The notes below the pieces were generated by a model that did no database searches, was not told where the DNA came from, and was given only the letters and a program-made list of their open reading frames with translations. A program made the translations under genes and the position numbers. A stretch of DNA of 64,000 nt from Tiliqua scincoides (lineage: Eukaryota; Chordata; Lepidosauria; Squamata; Scincidae): contig NC_089824.1 of the NCBI RefSeq assembly GCF_035046505.1, forward strand, positions 48,215,774 to 48,279,773, given 5' to 3'. This document shows, in pieces, positions 22,785 through 34,459 of this stretch; the first letter of the stretch is position 1, and every line of letters begins with the position of its first letter.

Positions 22785-25465
22785 TCCCTTACCCTGGGGC
22801 AAGCGTCCACTTCCCCCATGGGTCACCAAGGATCTGTGCCATCTATTTTACTGGCATTCAGTTTGAGGAGAGGAAGGGAGAGGAAAGGAGAGAGGGGACA
22901 GGGATAAGGTGCTGGCACAGATCACTGCCACCAGGATCCATCCCCTCCTTCCCCCATTCTACCTGTTCTGATCCCATGAGATAGAGTGGGTTGCAAATTT
23001 AAATAATTATTGTTATTGTTACAGCTTGCCCGGTGGCCTCTGTGGGAGAAGGAGAATGGGATAAAAATTACTTAAATAAATAAAACATTTCACTGATTTG
23101 GTACTTAAGCCAAATTCAGATAGCTGTTGCATACATTTCCAAATCAACGGCTCCATGCTGTCTGCAATGTCTTCGGGCACTTTCAAGACATGTGTCTGGA
23201 AGAGAAATTATCTATCTGTTCTTCAGTGTCTGACACAAGCTTTTCAGAACTACTTTTCTTCTATAGGTCCTTATGGAATAATCACTTTAACCTGGCCCTA
23301 TTATTCTTGCCTTATCATTTTCCTGGTCAGTATTTTATGTTATTTGCCTTATATCAATCTTGATCTGCATACCAACCCAAGAAAAGGATGTTGCAGGTGG
23401 CACAATTCCAGAAACAGTTCTCCAGAATTTTCATAAGTTATCATGTGTGTGGAGAGAAAATCTTCTGGCAAGGAAAAAATCATTTGTAGCTGCAACACAG
23501 TTTTGCACAAACTTACTGTTTTGGGTTTGCAGATACTGTATGTTATTAATTGAACTGCAAGAGAGCAAAGAAATAAATGGGCTGTACTGGACAAAAACAT
23601 ATTCCTGCTCTTGGTGTAGACCCCCCCCCCTAGACAGTGTAGGCTTTAGGATGAGGCATGAAGTTGAAACCTTTTCAAGTGAAACTAAAGAATGGAAGAA
23701 TTATGCCTGCAAATCAATCAGTACTGGGATGTTTCAGTTGCGGACGTCTAACATGTAGTCCCACGCATAAATCAGCAGCCAAATAATTGCATTTATTTCT
23801 ACTTCAGAGGTATATATTCTGCTTAGAAAAACATATTGGCTGGAAAAGAGTGATGACCATTTCAAAGAAACTCCCCGGGAGGGATTTGTTCTGATAAGCC
23901 ATCAAACTTACATGCTTATCTAATCTATTGTTACCAAATATATCATTTTTCCTTGAAAGTAATTACCTCATCCTAGGAGCCTTTCCAAAGCATCTTGTCA
24001 CACAACGTAGCCAGTATGTATATTAACATACAAATATTGATTATAAATGATCTTCCTTGTTACATTATAAAGAGTTTCCTGATTCTCCCTACTCCTACGA
24101 TCTTTGTGCAGTTTAGCCTTTCTCTTCCTACTCATTCTTCCACAACCCTTTCTTGCTTGCTTCTTCCGGTGCATGGCTCCACAGACCTCTAGAACCGAAC
24201 TGGTAGGAGTGTAGGGAACTTAGGGCCTGATCCAGACCTTCGCCCGCCTGCTCACCACCAACACGTACTGTCGCAAACGAGCCATAAAGCATATTTGCGA
24301 GCTTTACTGTGGGTTCAGCACTGGAGCTAGTCCAGTGCAGGCCAGCAAAGCACCACCTTGTGAAGCACCAGGCAGCAGAGAGGTAAGGCTAGATTGTTGA
24401 ACTTAGATTGGATCAAGCCTGCCTCCAGCCATGAAGCACACTGGGTGGCCTCTGACATGTCACAGTCTTGGAGTCTAATAACTCCCAGGGTTCTTACGAA
24501 GACAAAATGGGACCATTATAAAGGGATATAGCAGATAACGGACAGCACCAAGCATTGAAACACACCCTAAGACATCTTCTCCATGAAGTTCTTCCAACTA
24601 GCAGGACTACAAAATCCAGGAAAGTTTTCTCAATTAAAGAAAAAAAACTCCAAATATTTCTTTTTGCATTTAGAAAAATTTACCTTTGATTTGGTAGGTC
24701 TGAAATAAACACAGATACCTCGGAAAACCTTGTGCAAATCATAAAGGGAAAGGGATTTGTATTGCAGTCTATATACCAATACACCCTCCAGCTCTACTAA
24801 CATGAGCCTAATCATGTTCTGACCGAATTGATGTTTTGTCATTTAATAGAGGAAGATGGAAAATGAAAGATCTGATGAGAGTTTTAAAAATTCCACCCAT
24901 TTCATTTTGGTGACTATGGAGTGCAATATGATACGCCTATCACTGTTTTGGTTTTTCTTTTCTCCACAGCTCCTGCATTTTATTTATCTGCCTTCCACTT
25001 TAATTACTTATGAAACCAGTCCTCAACTTCTCATACCATGTCAACCCACTATTTAAAAAAAAAAATCCCTTATATTCATTTGCAAACTATTTAACTCAAA
25101 GATTCAGTAGATTCTGTTAAGAAATCAGTCCATGTAGATTAAAACAAGCATGTCCTCAATGCTAGAAATGAAAGTGAGAATTCACTGAGTTCCAGTTGGC
25201 ACCAGCACACGCCGTTTAGTCAAACAAAGCACCCATCCATGATATTTTTTTTATGTCCAGATAATTTTTTAAAAGTTGTGTTTCAAAAATGGAGCTTGAT
25301 TTTGCTTTTTAGCCAATCCACTGAAATGGTACAATTGTAAACAGAAATGCGTGCTGCTTGGGGCTGACAGTCTTCTCCGATCCATATCAGAAAAAGTGTT
25401 GGGGCAGCTTGTTTCTAATTTGGCTTCAGATAATGAAATTAGCTCTGAAATGATTTTAGAAAAAA
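22785..25465. other. Mostly unclassified; possible old MITE remnant
   Basis: Around 24223-24370 the phrases GCATATTTGCGAGCTTTACT and AGCACTGGAGCTAGTCCAGT resemble parts of the GC-rich MITE family, but no termini are visible. The AT-rich stretch 23760-24000 holds homeodomain- and GATA-like words (TAATTACC, TGATAAG), which have no evidential weight on their own. No gene was recognised. Confidence 0.45.

Positions 25466-25529
<64 letters not shown>
25466..25529. repeat. Compound microsatellite (CT)7(GT)25
   Basis: A CT run (25466-25479) passes into an uninterrupted TG run to 25529. The Val/Cys-rich open frame over it is an artefact of the repeat. Confidence 0.97.
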
Positions 25530-25532
<3 letters not shown>

Positions 25533-26679
25533 AAAACCCTACAGTAATATGCAGGCTTTTAGCTATTTAGATGAAAAGTAAAGCTTCTGTTTTTCTAAGG
25601 CACTATTTTGACCTCAAGTAGATAAAGAACATTAAACAACAAACATTCTGCAAAGAGTTACTGTGTTCTTCCCCATCAACTCTGTTTACATTAGGAAATC
25701 TACCCAGGGACCAAGGGGAAGGGGAAAGCGGGAAAGCTGCTTTTCATCGGCTGCTCTCAGTTCCACTGGCTCCAGTGAAAGCTGGCCCCTGTTTCTCAGT
25801 AAGCGTACTCCACTCCAGATGTGCCTCGGCTCCAGAGTGGCTGCCATGTACAGTAAATCGGCATCTGAGGGCTTGTCAATCTGTGGAGGAGAGCAATTGT
25901 GGTCTCACCAGGCCGCCCCACTGGCACAAACAGAAATTTGTGCTGCTAACTGGCAAAGGAGGGAAAGCAGAGAAGGTTGGGGCTGGGTGGGATGGATTGG
26001 GGAGGGGGGCACTGGGATGCTGGCAGTGTGTGAAAGGTGAGGGGTTAGTTCCCACCAGAAGCGGGCGAGGAGAAACCCTCCTGGGGAAGTGGTCCTTCTT
26101 AATACATTTGCAAATTTACTTGTAAATGTTTTACGCATTAAAAGCAAAGGGAATGCTATACGGCGTTTGGAAATGTTGGCTCTCTATAGGTCCCTGTGGA
26201 GACACTGGTTTAGTATGGCTTGTAACCAGAGCAAGAGAAACATAAAATAGCTCGGGAAGCACAGCCAATTAGTCATTACATCTCTAGAATGTAAAACCAT
26301 GAGAGAGTAATGGCTCCTTGTGTGTGTATATATAAAACAGAATTCCCTTTCATTTGTGTCCCTGAGGTAAGTGGCAGAAGCAGTGCTTTGCCCTGATTAA
26401 ACTGCTATGATACAGAAGCAAGCCAGTGCCAATCAAAGTGCTCATCAAATGGTCTGAGTTCTCCATCTCTCAGTATTTACTCTTTTTTTTAACTGCAGTT
26501 TCAAAGACCCAGAGGCATGAAACCCCCAAATACACTGTAATTTCCATACCCTCCCACACACATATACCTTGCTGCCTCTATAGTAAATCAATCCCTTAAA
26601 AAAAAAACAAAAAAAAAAACATATACTTATTAACATATTATCCATTAACTTGAAGGTACCTTTAGTTCTGTTTGCTCAT
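25530..26679. other. No gene recognised
   Basis: Non-repetitive apart from a broken A-tract near 26599-26619. The frames across 25663-26125 have ordinary composition but no recognisable domain. Confidence 0.55.
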
Positions 26680-26885
26680 CATTAGAGTAGTGGTTGCAGG
26701 AATACCCAGGTTCAAGTCCCTGTTCAGTCATTAAGCTTACTGTGTGACTTTGGGCCAGACATTCTGTCTCAGCCTAACCTACCTCACAGGGCTGTTGTGA
26801 GAATAAAAGGAGGAGGAGCTATGTATAGTGCCCCAAGATATTTCAAGAAAGGGCAATACAATATATAAATATAAAAAAGTAAAAA
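26680..26885 (+). mobile_element. tRNA-derived CORE/MIR-like SINE
   Basis: A B-box GGTTCAAGTCC at 26709-26719 is followed by ACTGTGTGACTTTGGGCCAG and ACCTACCTCACAGGGCTGTT. This is the layout of MIR and related CORE-SINEs: tRNA-like head, core, then a 3' region resembling an L2-like LINE. The end is A/T-rich (AATATATAAATATAAAAAAG). Confidence 0.82.
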
Positions 26886-26994
26886 ACTGTAATAGTAATT
26901 ATGTTGTCCCAATATTTCAGGATTTCAGTCATAATTTAAACAAGTAATTGCTAAATGAACCAAAAATATATGTGATAACTCAGACTAGTAACCC

Positions 26995-27536
26995 TATCCT
27001 ATCCTCACTGGCTTCCAGGGCTACAGTGGTGTCCACTGTATTCTATGGGTGTCAGGCTAGCACCGGTTTCTCTGTAAACCGCTTTGTGAACTTTTAGTTG
27101 AAAAGCGGTATATAAACACTGTTAATAATTTGCTCCCTTATCCTAGGTAATGCTGTCACAGCTCCAATGGATCTCCTCAGATCTGCACCTACTTTTGAGT
27201 GGGTGCAGAACCTAGGAGTCCCGTGTTGGGCTGCCCAGGCTGGGAAGGAACATAGGCTACAGTGGCAGAGCCTGCTGCCATCACCATCCCAGGCCCAATC
27301 CTACCCTCCCCACAACCAGTTCCGCCCTTCCCGTGCCTTCCCCATACCTTCCCCTTGCCCCCAGAAGCTGCATCGCTACCCGGAGGTGCCATTTATCGCT
27401 GGCAACCATGTGGAGTCCTCTTTTCAGTGCTGAAGTCCAGTGCAGGCACTCTTTACACTCTGGGTCCCACAAACATGCTTTATGGCACGTTTGCGACACC
27501 AAGCACCAGCGCTTGGCCCTGATTGGATTGGGCCCT
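26995..27536. mobile_element. GC-rich MITE (CAATCCTA family), probably with a nested SINE tail
   Basis: The right end GATTGGATTGGGCCCTAAAT is the family terminus, and a possible left end AACCCTATCCTATCC lies near 26995. The core includes CATGCTTTATGGCACGTTTG, also seen in related form at 40.7, 33.4 and 50.6 kb. At 27070-27130 the text GTAAACCGCTTTGTGAAC and AAAAGCGGTATATAAAC is a LINE/SINE 3' end that seems to interrupt it. Boundaries are approximate. Confidence 0.6.
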
Positions 27537-27856
27537 AAATTGTGTTAATCATTCAAGGAGAAATTAACACGTCATGTCCCCCCCCCACACACACACCTAC
27601 ATTTGAATTTATTTCCTGTTTACACCTTATCTTGCAGTAAGAAACATATCAAGACATAATTAAAAAAGGCAGCAATCAAAACAATGTAAACAGACAGAAA
27701 AAAGGATAACAAGTGCTCTATGACTGAATCAAGGAAGCAAATTAAATGCTTTACAAATGCCTTCAGACATCACTTAACCCATTTCTGCCCAGCCCAAAGA
27801 TGTACACATTTGATCCCTGTTGTGTATATGCAACGTTAGGCAGAAATGGCTTAAAT

Positions 27857-28547
27857 CTGCGGTTTTCAAACTCTCCCGGAGTTTGAAACCTGCAGTAAGT
27901 CCATGTGGGTGCATGGGGGGAAGGTAGCAGGGCTGGGGGGAAGGCAGCGATGCGATCACCAGGATCACACCGCTCAGGGGGGCTGCAGGGACTGGGGTGC
28001 ACTCAGCAGTCCCTGCAGCAACCGTCTCTGGGTGCGGGGAGCCCTGCACGAGCCCCTGCAGGGTCCCCCAGGTCAGCAGCAGTGAAAGTGAGCAATCGCG
28101 CTCTGCCTCCGCAAAACCAGAAGTGGAATGCGATCACTCACTTTCACTGCTGCGGACCTGGGGAGCCCTGCAGAGGCTTGCGCAGGGCTTCCCACACCCC
28201 CAGGATGCTGCTACTGGGACTGGTGAGTGCACGCCACTCCCTGCAGCCCCATCAGAAGTGAAAGTGGAGCAATTGCGGTTTAGCGGAGGCGGGGCGCAAT
28301 TGCCCCACTTTTACTTTGGAAGCCTTGGGGAGCCCTGCAGATGCTCATGCAGGGCTCCCTGCACCCCCGAGAGGCTGCAGGAGGCTGTGGTGAGTGCAGC
28401 CAAGCCCTTGCAGCCCCCTGAGCGGCGCGATCCTGGGGATCGCGCCATTGCCTCCTCCCTGCCTCCTGGCTGCCCCTGCCCCTTAAGGGCAAAGAGGCCA
28501 GGGCCCTCAAGCTGGGGCGTCGTGACACCCCAGTCTGAAAACCTCTG
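27857..28547. mobile_element. hAT element, 691 bp, with perfect 8-bp duplication
   Basis: The ends CTGCGGTTTTCAAAC and GTCTGAAAACCTCTG are inverted. They are flanked by GCTTAAAT on both sides (27849-27856 and 28548-28555), which marks a hAT insertion. The interior is CpG-rich with several inverted segments (ATGCGATCACCAGGATCACA against GATCCTGGGGATCGCGCC; CGGAGGCAGAG-like blocks). Its GC richness gives long but meaningless open frames on both strands (up to 186 codons). It shares the GGGGATC and CACTGCC core with the hAT at 46.3 kb. Confidence 0.88.
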
Positions 28548-28555
28548 GCTTAAAT

Positions 28556-29735
28556 GAAAGGAGGCAAGCCTAATCTCCATGAATCTGCTGCATCTCTGCT
28601 AGGAGTAGACCCAAAAGCAGTGCCCATGAAACCAATCTTAAAGACCCAGTGAAGATGATAACCTGGTCTGAGCCTCCAGGAGCAATCCCAGTCTGTGTTC
28701 TTGGCTCTTCCAAGGGAATGCAGTTCCTTGTGGGCTCAGGTGAATTCTGCACCATCTCCCAACACCAGAACCTCTGCCTTGCCTGGATGAAGTTTCAGCT
28801 TGTTTGCGCTCTTCCAACCCAGAGCAGGTTCTAAACACCAGTTAAGGGTTGTAAAGACCCTTCAATACTAATGCGCTTTGCACACTCAGAAAATGCTATG
28901 CAAAGGTTGTGTTATAATGAACAATTCCTGTGCATAGTTAACTTACAAGAGACACTGAGCTGGAATGGTCATCAAGAATTCAAAAGCTTCATGGCCAGCA
29001 AAAACCTAAATGGATTTCTGGATTAGACTGTGCTAATCAGCATGAAAGGAATTGGAACCCCACATCTCTTTGACTCATATGCCATTCTCACTTTTGCGCC
29101 TGCACCCAAACAAGGACCTTTCCTTCCATTTCACTAATCCTATGCCACAACAGGTCATTTTCTGATTCAATTTCCTACCACTATATCCAGTTTTCAAGGT
29201 CACATCTGCAGAAACAACATTACCCTTGCACACAGCCTTCAGGACATCAGCCCACCCAGCCCCCACTTGTGTAGCAGTCAATGAGGTGCTCCCATTTTCC
29301 CGCCTTAGCCTGGGAGTGCCGGGTAAAGGGGGGCGAAGCTCTACACGATGCTGATAAACTGTCAGAGAAGAATTGGCCAGGATGTTCAAAAGAACAGTGC
29401 CAGTACTAAGTGACCGTGAAAGAGCACATCTAATCGTCACAAGTCAGTGCAAGTGTGTAAATGAAGGGAGGTGTTAAAAAGGAGTCACTAAGAGAGAGGA
29501 TAAGAGTAATTGGTCTGGTTTCTGGACTGCTTGATGTGGCTAGAATTGAGCCTGTTTTGGAAACTCACAGGATCTTATCCTACTGTTTTGTTCTTAAATT
29601 AACTATGCACACATGTGTTTTTCCTCAGTTATCTCTTTATTCTGCTTTTTGTAAAACCAACAAGAGCTACCTTACAAAAAGAAGTCTATTTTTTACATTC
29701 CACATCAGTTGAAGACCATTTTATTTCCCCATGAC
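28556..29735. other. No gene recognised
   Basis: Unclassified stretch without recognised transposon ends. Short frames on both strands lack motifs. Confidence 0.6.
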
Positions 29736-29739
29736 TTTT

Positions 29740-29815
29740 ACAGCACAATCCTATGCATGTTTATTCAGATATAATTCTCATTGAGTTGAATGGGGTTTAC
29801 TCCCAGGTAAGTGTG
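29740..29815. repeat. Short palindromic interspersed repeat (ATCCTATGCATG type)
   Basis: GCACAATCCTATGCATGTTT is followed by GGGGTTTACTCCCAGGTAAG and TGTGAATAGG. It is the same dispersed repeat as at 17093 and 40790. It directly abuts the next MITE. Confidence 0.65.
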
Positions 29816-29829
29816 AATAGGCTTGCTTT

Positions 29830-30300
29830 CTCACAGTTCAATCCTATCTGAGCCTTGCACTGATGGAGCTTGCACTCTCTCACTGCAAGACACGGCTGCT
29901 GGCATGGCAGCTGCTGTGAAAGCAAGTGGCTAAGTTCACCAGTGCAAAAGGCTGGCAGCCCCCCACACATGCCAACTGAGCGCCAACCCCCTCCTCCCAC
30001 CTGAGCATGTAAGTTTGGGGGTTTGGGGAGGATCAGGGTGGAGATCAGGGTTGTGTCAAGGGTGGGCTGGGAGTGGATATCAGCAGCAGCTGTGGCCTTG
30101 ACGTGGACCCACTTGTATCTATGCCAGCCAAATTGCTGGCACAGATCCAAGTAGACTCGTCAGTGACCAGCAGTGGTACAGTAAGTAAATAAAAGAATGT
30201 TTTTACCTCTCTGTCACTGCCTGATCCTCGGCCAATTCATAGCATGCGGTGGAGTCTACACCAGCATGAAACCAGCCCAGAATAGGATTGGGCTGTGATC
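29830..30300. mobile_element. GC-rich MITE with inverted ends (CAATCCTA family)
   Basis: Left TCACAGTTCAATCCTATC and right GAATAGGATTGGGCTGTGA form a 14- to 17-bp imperfect inverted repeat. The interior has TGCACTGATGGAGCTTGCAC, a GGGTTTGGGGAGG block and GCCAGCCAAATTGCTGGCAC. It is non-coding. Confidence 0.75.
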
Positions 30301-30329
30301 TGTTACCTTTTGAACTGCAATTTTTGCTG

Positions 30330-30530
30330 GTGGGTGAACTTTTAGGTTTTTATCCACTACTGTGATTTTATATTTGTTTTCTTTGTTTGTTGAAAGTGTG
30401 CAACCATTTATTGGTTTGCTTGATTTTTTTTTTTTTAAACTATTGTTAATATATGATGTTTGTTAGCCAGCCTGAGTTCTGCAACACTGGAAGAAAGCCT
30501 ATACAAATTCATAAATAAATGAAGAAATAA
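30330..30530 (+). mobile_element. L2-like LINE or SINE 3' end, degraded
   Basis: T-rich sequence with AACTATTGTTAATATATGAT, then CCAGCCTGAGTTCTG and AAATTCATAAATAAATGAAG. This resembles the 3' ends of reptilian L2-type LINEs and their SINEs. The assignment rests on this phrase pattern only. Confidence 0.45.
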
Positions 30531-31086
30531 CCTACTTATAAATAATTTTTGCTGGGGTGGTGATAGTGCATGAAATACGTTAATTAAACTTAAATCTGCT
30601 AATGGCATTAAATCGGATATGAATGCACAAATCTGACCATTCTCAATAGCTGTCTAGTGCCCAATGAGACACTCTCTGCACCTGCAGATAAATGACATTA
30701 AATCTACATCAACAGTATTAGGTAATAGGCTTACAAAACATCCGCTTGGTTCAGTTGAGTCCTTTGTGATCTTACACAAAAGAAGTTATAAATATGAGAG
30801 GCTGTTGATGATGTGCCAGACTTGGATGGTTATATTTTCTAGTCAACATGGCAATTTATAAAGCTGCTTTCCTGCAAGCATTCTTTTTAGAAGGAAAAGT
30901 ATTTTAAGCCCATTGATATCAATTGTGTTAATGAAACTAAATATGAATCATTTATCAAAATTGAGAATATTTTCGTGCAAAAAAAATGTGTTATATGTTT
31001 CTGTGGCCTCAGTCTGTGCAAGTGTCTGTACCATGTTGTGTGCAAGTGTCTGTACCATGTTGAAATCATAATCAGTCAGCACTTAA

Positions 31087-31265
31087 GGGCACAGTCCTAA
31101 TCAACTTTCCAGCACTGGCATAGCTATGCCAGTGGGGCATGTGTTGCATCCTGCAGGTGGGAGGCAGTCACAGAGGCTTCCTCAAGATAAGGGAATTTTT
31201 GTCCCCTTAACTCAGAGTTGCATTGCCCTTACCTCTGTGCTGGAAAGTTGGTTAGGGTTGCGCCC
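31087..31265. mobile_element. Palindromic MITE, PIF/Harbinger-like, TAA duplication
   Basis: Ends GGGCACAGTCCTAATC and GGTTAGGGTTGCGCCC are inverted, and complementarity continues inward (CAACTTTCCAGCACTGGC against GTGCTGGAAAGTTG). TAA flanks both sides (31084-31086 and 31266-31268). A 3-bp target duplication with GGG-starting ends is typical of PIF/Harbinger. The element is 179 bp, non-coding and the clearest small member of the family. Confidence 0.82.
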
Positions 31266-31268
31266 TAA

Positions 31269-32904
31269 GTGTTATGTGTGACATGATTTCTCTTAAACAA
31301 ATACAGCCTGCCACAGAACAGTTCTTCTGACAACTGTACCAGCACAGCCATAGAAACAGGTGCCCTATTTAGAGTACCACAGGTGACCAGTAGGCACCAA
31401 ACAGTAGGATACATGCGGAACTAGAGCATCTGCCCAGATAATCATAAAGGGGATCCAAGTCAACCATGCTTTCAGCAAGGCAGATTTTGAGTCCATCATG
31501 CACTGGATGACACAATTCCGTATCATCCCACCACATGGTGATTCCAGATGTTAGTGCTCAGTGGGAAAAAAGCTACTCCAAATCCACATTAGAAGTTTTT
31601 CATCAGTCCCCAACCCTGGTGATTCTAAATGAATATTTCCATGTTCCTTATGCACAGTCTCAAAATTCCTTACTTGATAAACTGCCTGACTTTTCATATT
31701 CTTAGAATCCAGCAGTTCTTCAGTCACAGTTTTACTGTGTTAACATACTTTTGAAGAATCAGCCATTCATTTTAAAAGCTTAAATATGGGTTTTGGAACC
31801 CAGTCCTTTATTTCAACAATTTAGGCCTAAAGTCCACCTTGTCTGTAGCTCTTGGTAGCTGTATCTTTTATTGATCACTCAAGAATGATGGAACTTTGGG
31901 TTTGTTTGTTGATTAACTCATTCCTCAACTATTTAATTAGTACAGGGACTACATTTTGGAAAACACTGTTTACACAGAGCCATCAAAACCCCCTCAATCA
32001 ATTAGATGTGCCTTCTGGATTGTATTCTCCTCAGACAGCTATGCCAATGCCTTTCTTTTTCTGCCCAAGGGCCAAGAAGCTGCATTTTGGTCACCCCTCT
32101 GAAACCTCAGGAGATCTTGTAAATACAATGACCCCTCACACCCGGGCCCGATACATCATGCGGGAACTGTTCAGAGGATCTGTAGAGGAATTTCTTCTGC
32201 ACAGAGGGAGGCTCATCAGAAACATGACCTTCTGTAAAGGCAGTATGAAGCAGCTCCCTTTGACAGGAGAGTCTCTCTCATTTGATCCTTTTAAGAGGCA
32301 TTATTGAGTGCAATCTGCTTTCCTGAAAGACTGCAGATTGATGCTTTGAAATCTACATTAGTGGTGATGCCAAAGCACCTCATGCTGTTTCTGTTCACTT
32401 GGTCTCATTTGACAAAACAGGAAGGTAGTAAGACATGGAGAGTTTCACATCCAAAAAGGACTTGAGAATATTGTAGGTGGCTATTCTAAGTACTGTTTTG
32501 AAATGTTCTACTTACTTTCTCTCTAGACTTTTAAGCCCACAAAAGAGGGCAGCATACAAGTAGCATCTATGGGGAAATGAGGAGGCTGAACAATTAGAGG
32601 GTCAAACTAGATGCAGTCCTAAGCAAGTGGATTATCCTTTCCAGTTTTTTGTGTAATAGCACATGCGGGGAGACAGGGAACCAGACTGAAACTGCAGCAT
32701 GATAATGGGAGAACCTGACTATTTTGCCCCTGCTGCACTTCCGATCCCAATTACAGGGCCCCACATGTTTTTTTCCATTAAAAATGGCACATGAAGATAT
32801 GATCAGGATTGGAACTGTGGTGGGAGTAAAACTACTAAAGCCCCCCTAGCCTACGGCCATAGTTTCAGCCAAGTTCATCTTGTCCATGCACTATTTGTTT
32901 AAAC
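31269..32904. other. No gene recognised
   Basis: Unclassified. A plus-strand open frame over 31852-32307 (151 codons) is longer than average, but it has no recognisable domain and no splice or promoter context. Confidence 0.5.
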
Positions 32905-33590
32905 AAAGCAAAGCCCAAAGAATTGGAAAAGGCGCAGAAGAGAGCTACCAAAATAATTACTGAGCTAAGGCACCTCCCTTTTGAGGTAAAGCTACAGTGT
33001 TTGGGGCTCTAGAAAGAAGGCGCCTGAGGGGGTACATGACAGGCAGCTCAGTCCTCGCTTGCACAGGAACAGTGGGCCTGCACAGAATCCAGCACATGTT
33101 TCAGGCAGCCAGAGGCTTAGCCCCGGGGAGAGCCACGGCAGTCCCAATGGGGCTACTCAGATCTGTGCCACCTCAGGATCATAAGTGCCAGATCTTGACC
33201 CGCCTCCCACTCCCCGCCTGCCCCCAGAACGCCCGCCTCCCGCCCTCCCCCCCACTCTGAAATGCCTCCCTCCCACCTCCTCCTCCTCCTATACGTCCCA
33301 GATCCCTGTGGAGGCTGAGCTCAGCCGGTGAAAATTTACCTCTCCCCAGGGCCCACGATGACTCGAGGAGGCCAGTATATTTCTGTGCACTGGCCTAATG
33401 TTCCTCGGCATGGCACTTTCGCAACACTCCTATGCTGGCGCAATTTGGATTGTGCCCTGAGACACACAAAATAATGCAGAGGATGGATAGAGTGGATAGA
33501 AGGTTGTTCCTTTCCCTCTCACAAAACACCAGAACCAGGGGACATCCACTAAAATTAAGTGTTGGGAGAGTAATATTCACATTTGCATAA
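32905..33590 (+). mobile_element. CR1 LINE fragment split by a MITE
   Basis: The left part (to about 33035) reads GAATTGGAAAAGGCGCAGAA and ACTGAGCTAAGGCACCTCCC, matching the CR1 LEKVQKRATK and GHLPYEE region. The right part resumes at about 33460 with GAGACACACAAAATAATGCA and CACCAGAACCAGGGGACATC, matching the TYKIMQGMDRVD and NTRTRGHPLKL region. The two halves are collinear with the intact copy at 38.06 kb. The copy also lacks the 3' tail after about 33590. Confidence 0.82.
33038..33460. mobile_element. GC-rich MITE inserted in CR1
   Basis: This segment separates two collinear CR1 parts. Its right end GCGCAATTTGGATTGTGCCCT resembles the family terminus, and its core (CAGATCTGTGCCACCTCAGG, a CCTCC-rich run, CATGGCACTTTCGCAACACT) matches the member at 50.1-50.6 kb. 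The left boundary is estimated from where the CR1 match stops. Confidence 0.7.
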
Positions 33591-33599
33591 TGATGGTGT

Positions 33600-34250
33600 A
33601 AGATTAAATGGAGTCACTGCGACAATCCTAAGCAAACATATGCCCTTTGGACATCTTATTGACTAAACATCTCAGCTAAATGTCATTGACCGTCATCTGC
33701 ATTTGTGTTTATATTTCTATGGATTCCACCTGTATTCAAACCCCAAGCTTAGTAATTTGCCATGCGCCCCCTCTTGTTTGTGTGCAGTTCTGCATACAAG
33801 ACTTGCCTGGCATGTATCACCCAGAGGGGGTGAAAGAGTTAAATGCAAAATGAGCCAGATTAGCACATTAAAATTCAGATTCCACCATTCAAAAACTACA
33901 GACTCTTGAAAAATACGTTTCCTTCCCACCCCACCACTCAATCACTCAGTGGAACAATTCAGTAATGTGGCGCTCAATCGAGGCTGCATCATGATGGCCT
34001 GGCTGCAACAGTTCTGCTCACACTGCAATCTGGTACAGTTGTGTCATCATGTTATATGGAAAGAGCTTGTAATAAGCATGAGTAGGACTATGTACTTTGC
34101 AAGACATTCCTTGCCTGCTCTCAGCACACGTCCTCTTTCTTTTCTCAGAATTATTTTCTACTTTCTTGTAGAAAGTAGTGTTGCTTTCTTTCTACTGTTA
34201 AACTATTCATTTGGTATATTGTCTTTATAGGTAGAAGCAAAATATACATC
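33600..34250. other. No gene recognised
   Basis: Unclassified sequence with an inverted pair TTTTCTACTTTCTTG and GTAGAAAGTAG near 34150-34175. Confidence 0.55.
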
Positions 34251-34255
34251 TCTGA

Positions 34256-34456
34256 GGACACAATCCTAACCCCTTATGTCAGTGCTTTCCAGCACTGGCA
34301 TAGCGGTGCCAATGGAACATGTGCTGCATCCTGCAGTTGGGTGTCACTCACAGAGTCCTCAACAGAGTAAGGGAATGTTAGTTCCTTTACCTCGGAGCTG
34401 CATTGCCCTTATCTCAGTGTTGGGAAGCACTGACATAAGGGGTTAGGATTGCACCC
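34256..34456. mobile_element. Palindromic MITE, PIF/Harbinger-like, TGA duplication
   Basis: Ends GGACACAATCCTAACCCC and GGGGTTAGGATTGCACCC are inverted. TGA flanks both sides (34253-34255 and 34457-34459). Inward complementarity continues through TTATGTCAGTGCTTTCC and GGAAGCACTGACATAA. It is very similar in layout to the copy at 60501. Confidence 0.85.
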
Positions 34457-34459
34457 TGA

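Noticed and set aside
27997-28557. Plus-strand open frame of 186 codons with other frames overlapping
   Set aside because: It lies wholly within the hAT element at 27857-28547. High GC removes stop codons by chance.
31852-32307. Plus-strand frame of 151 codons
   Set aside because: No similarity that I recognise, no promoter or splice sites, and the codon pattern is not distinctive. Left as unclassified.
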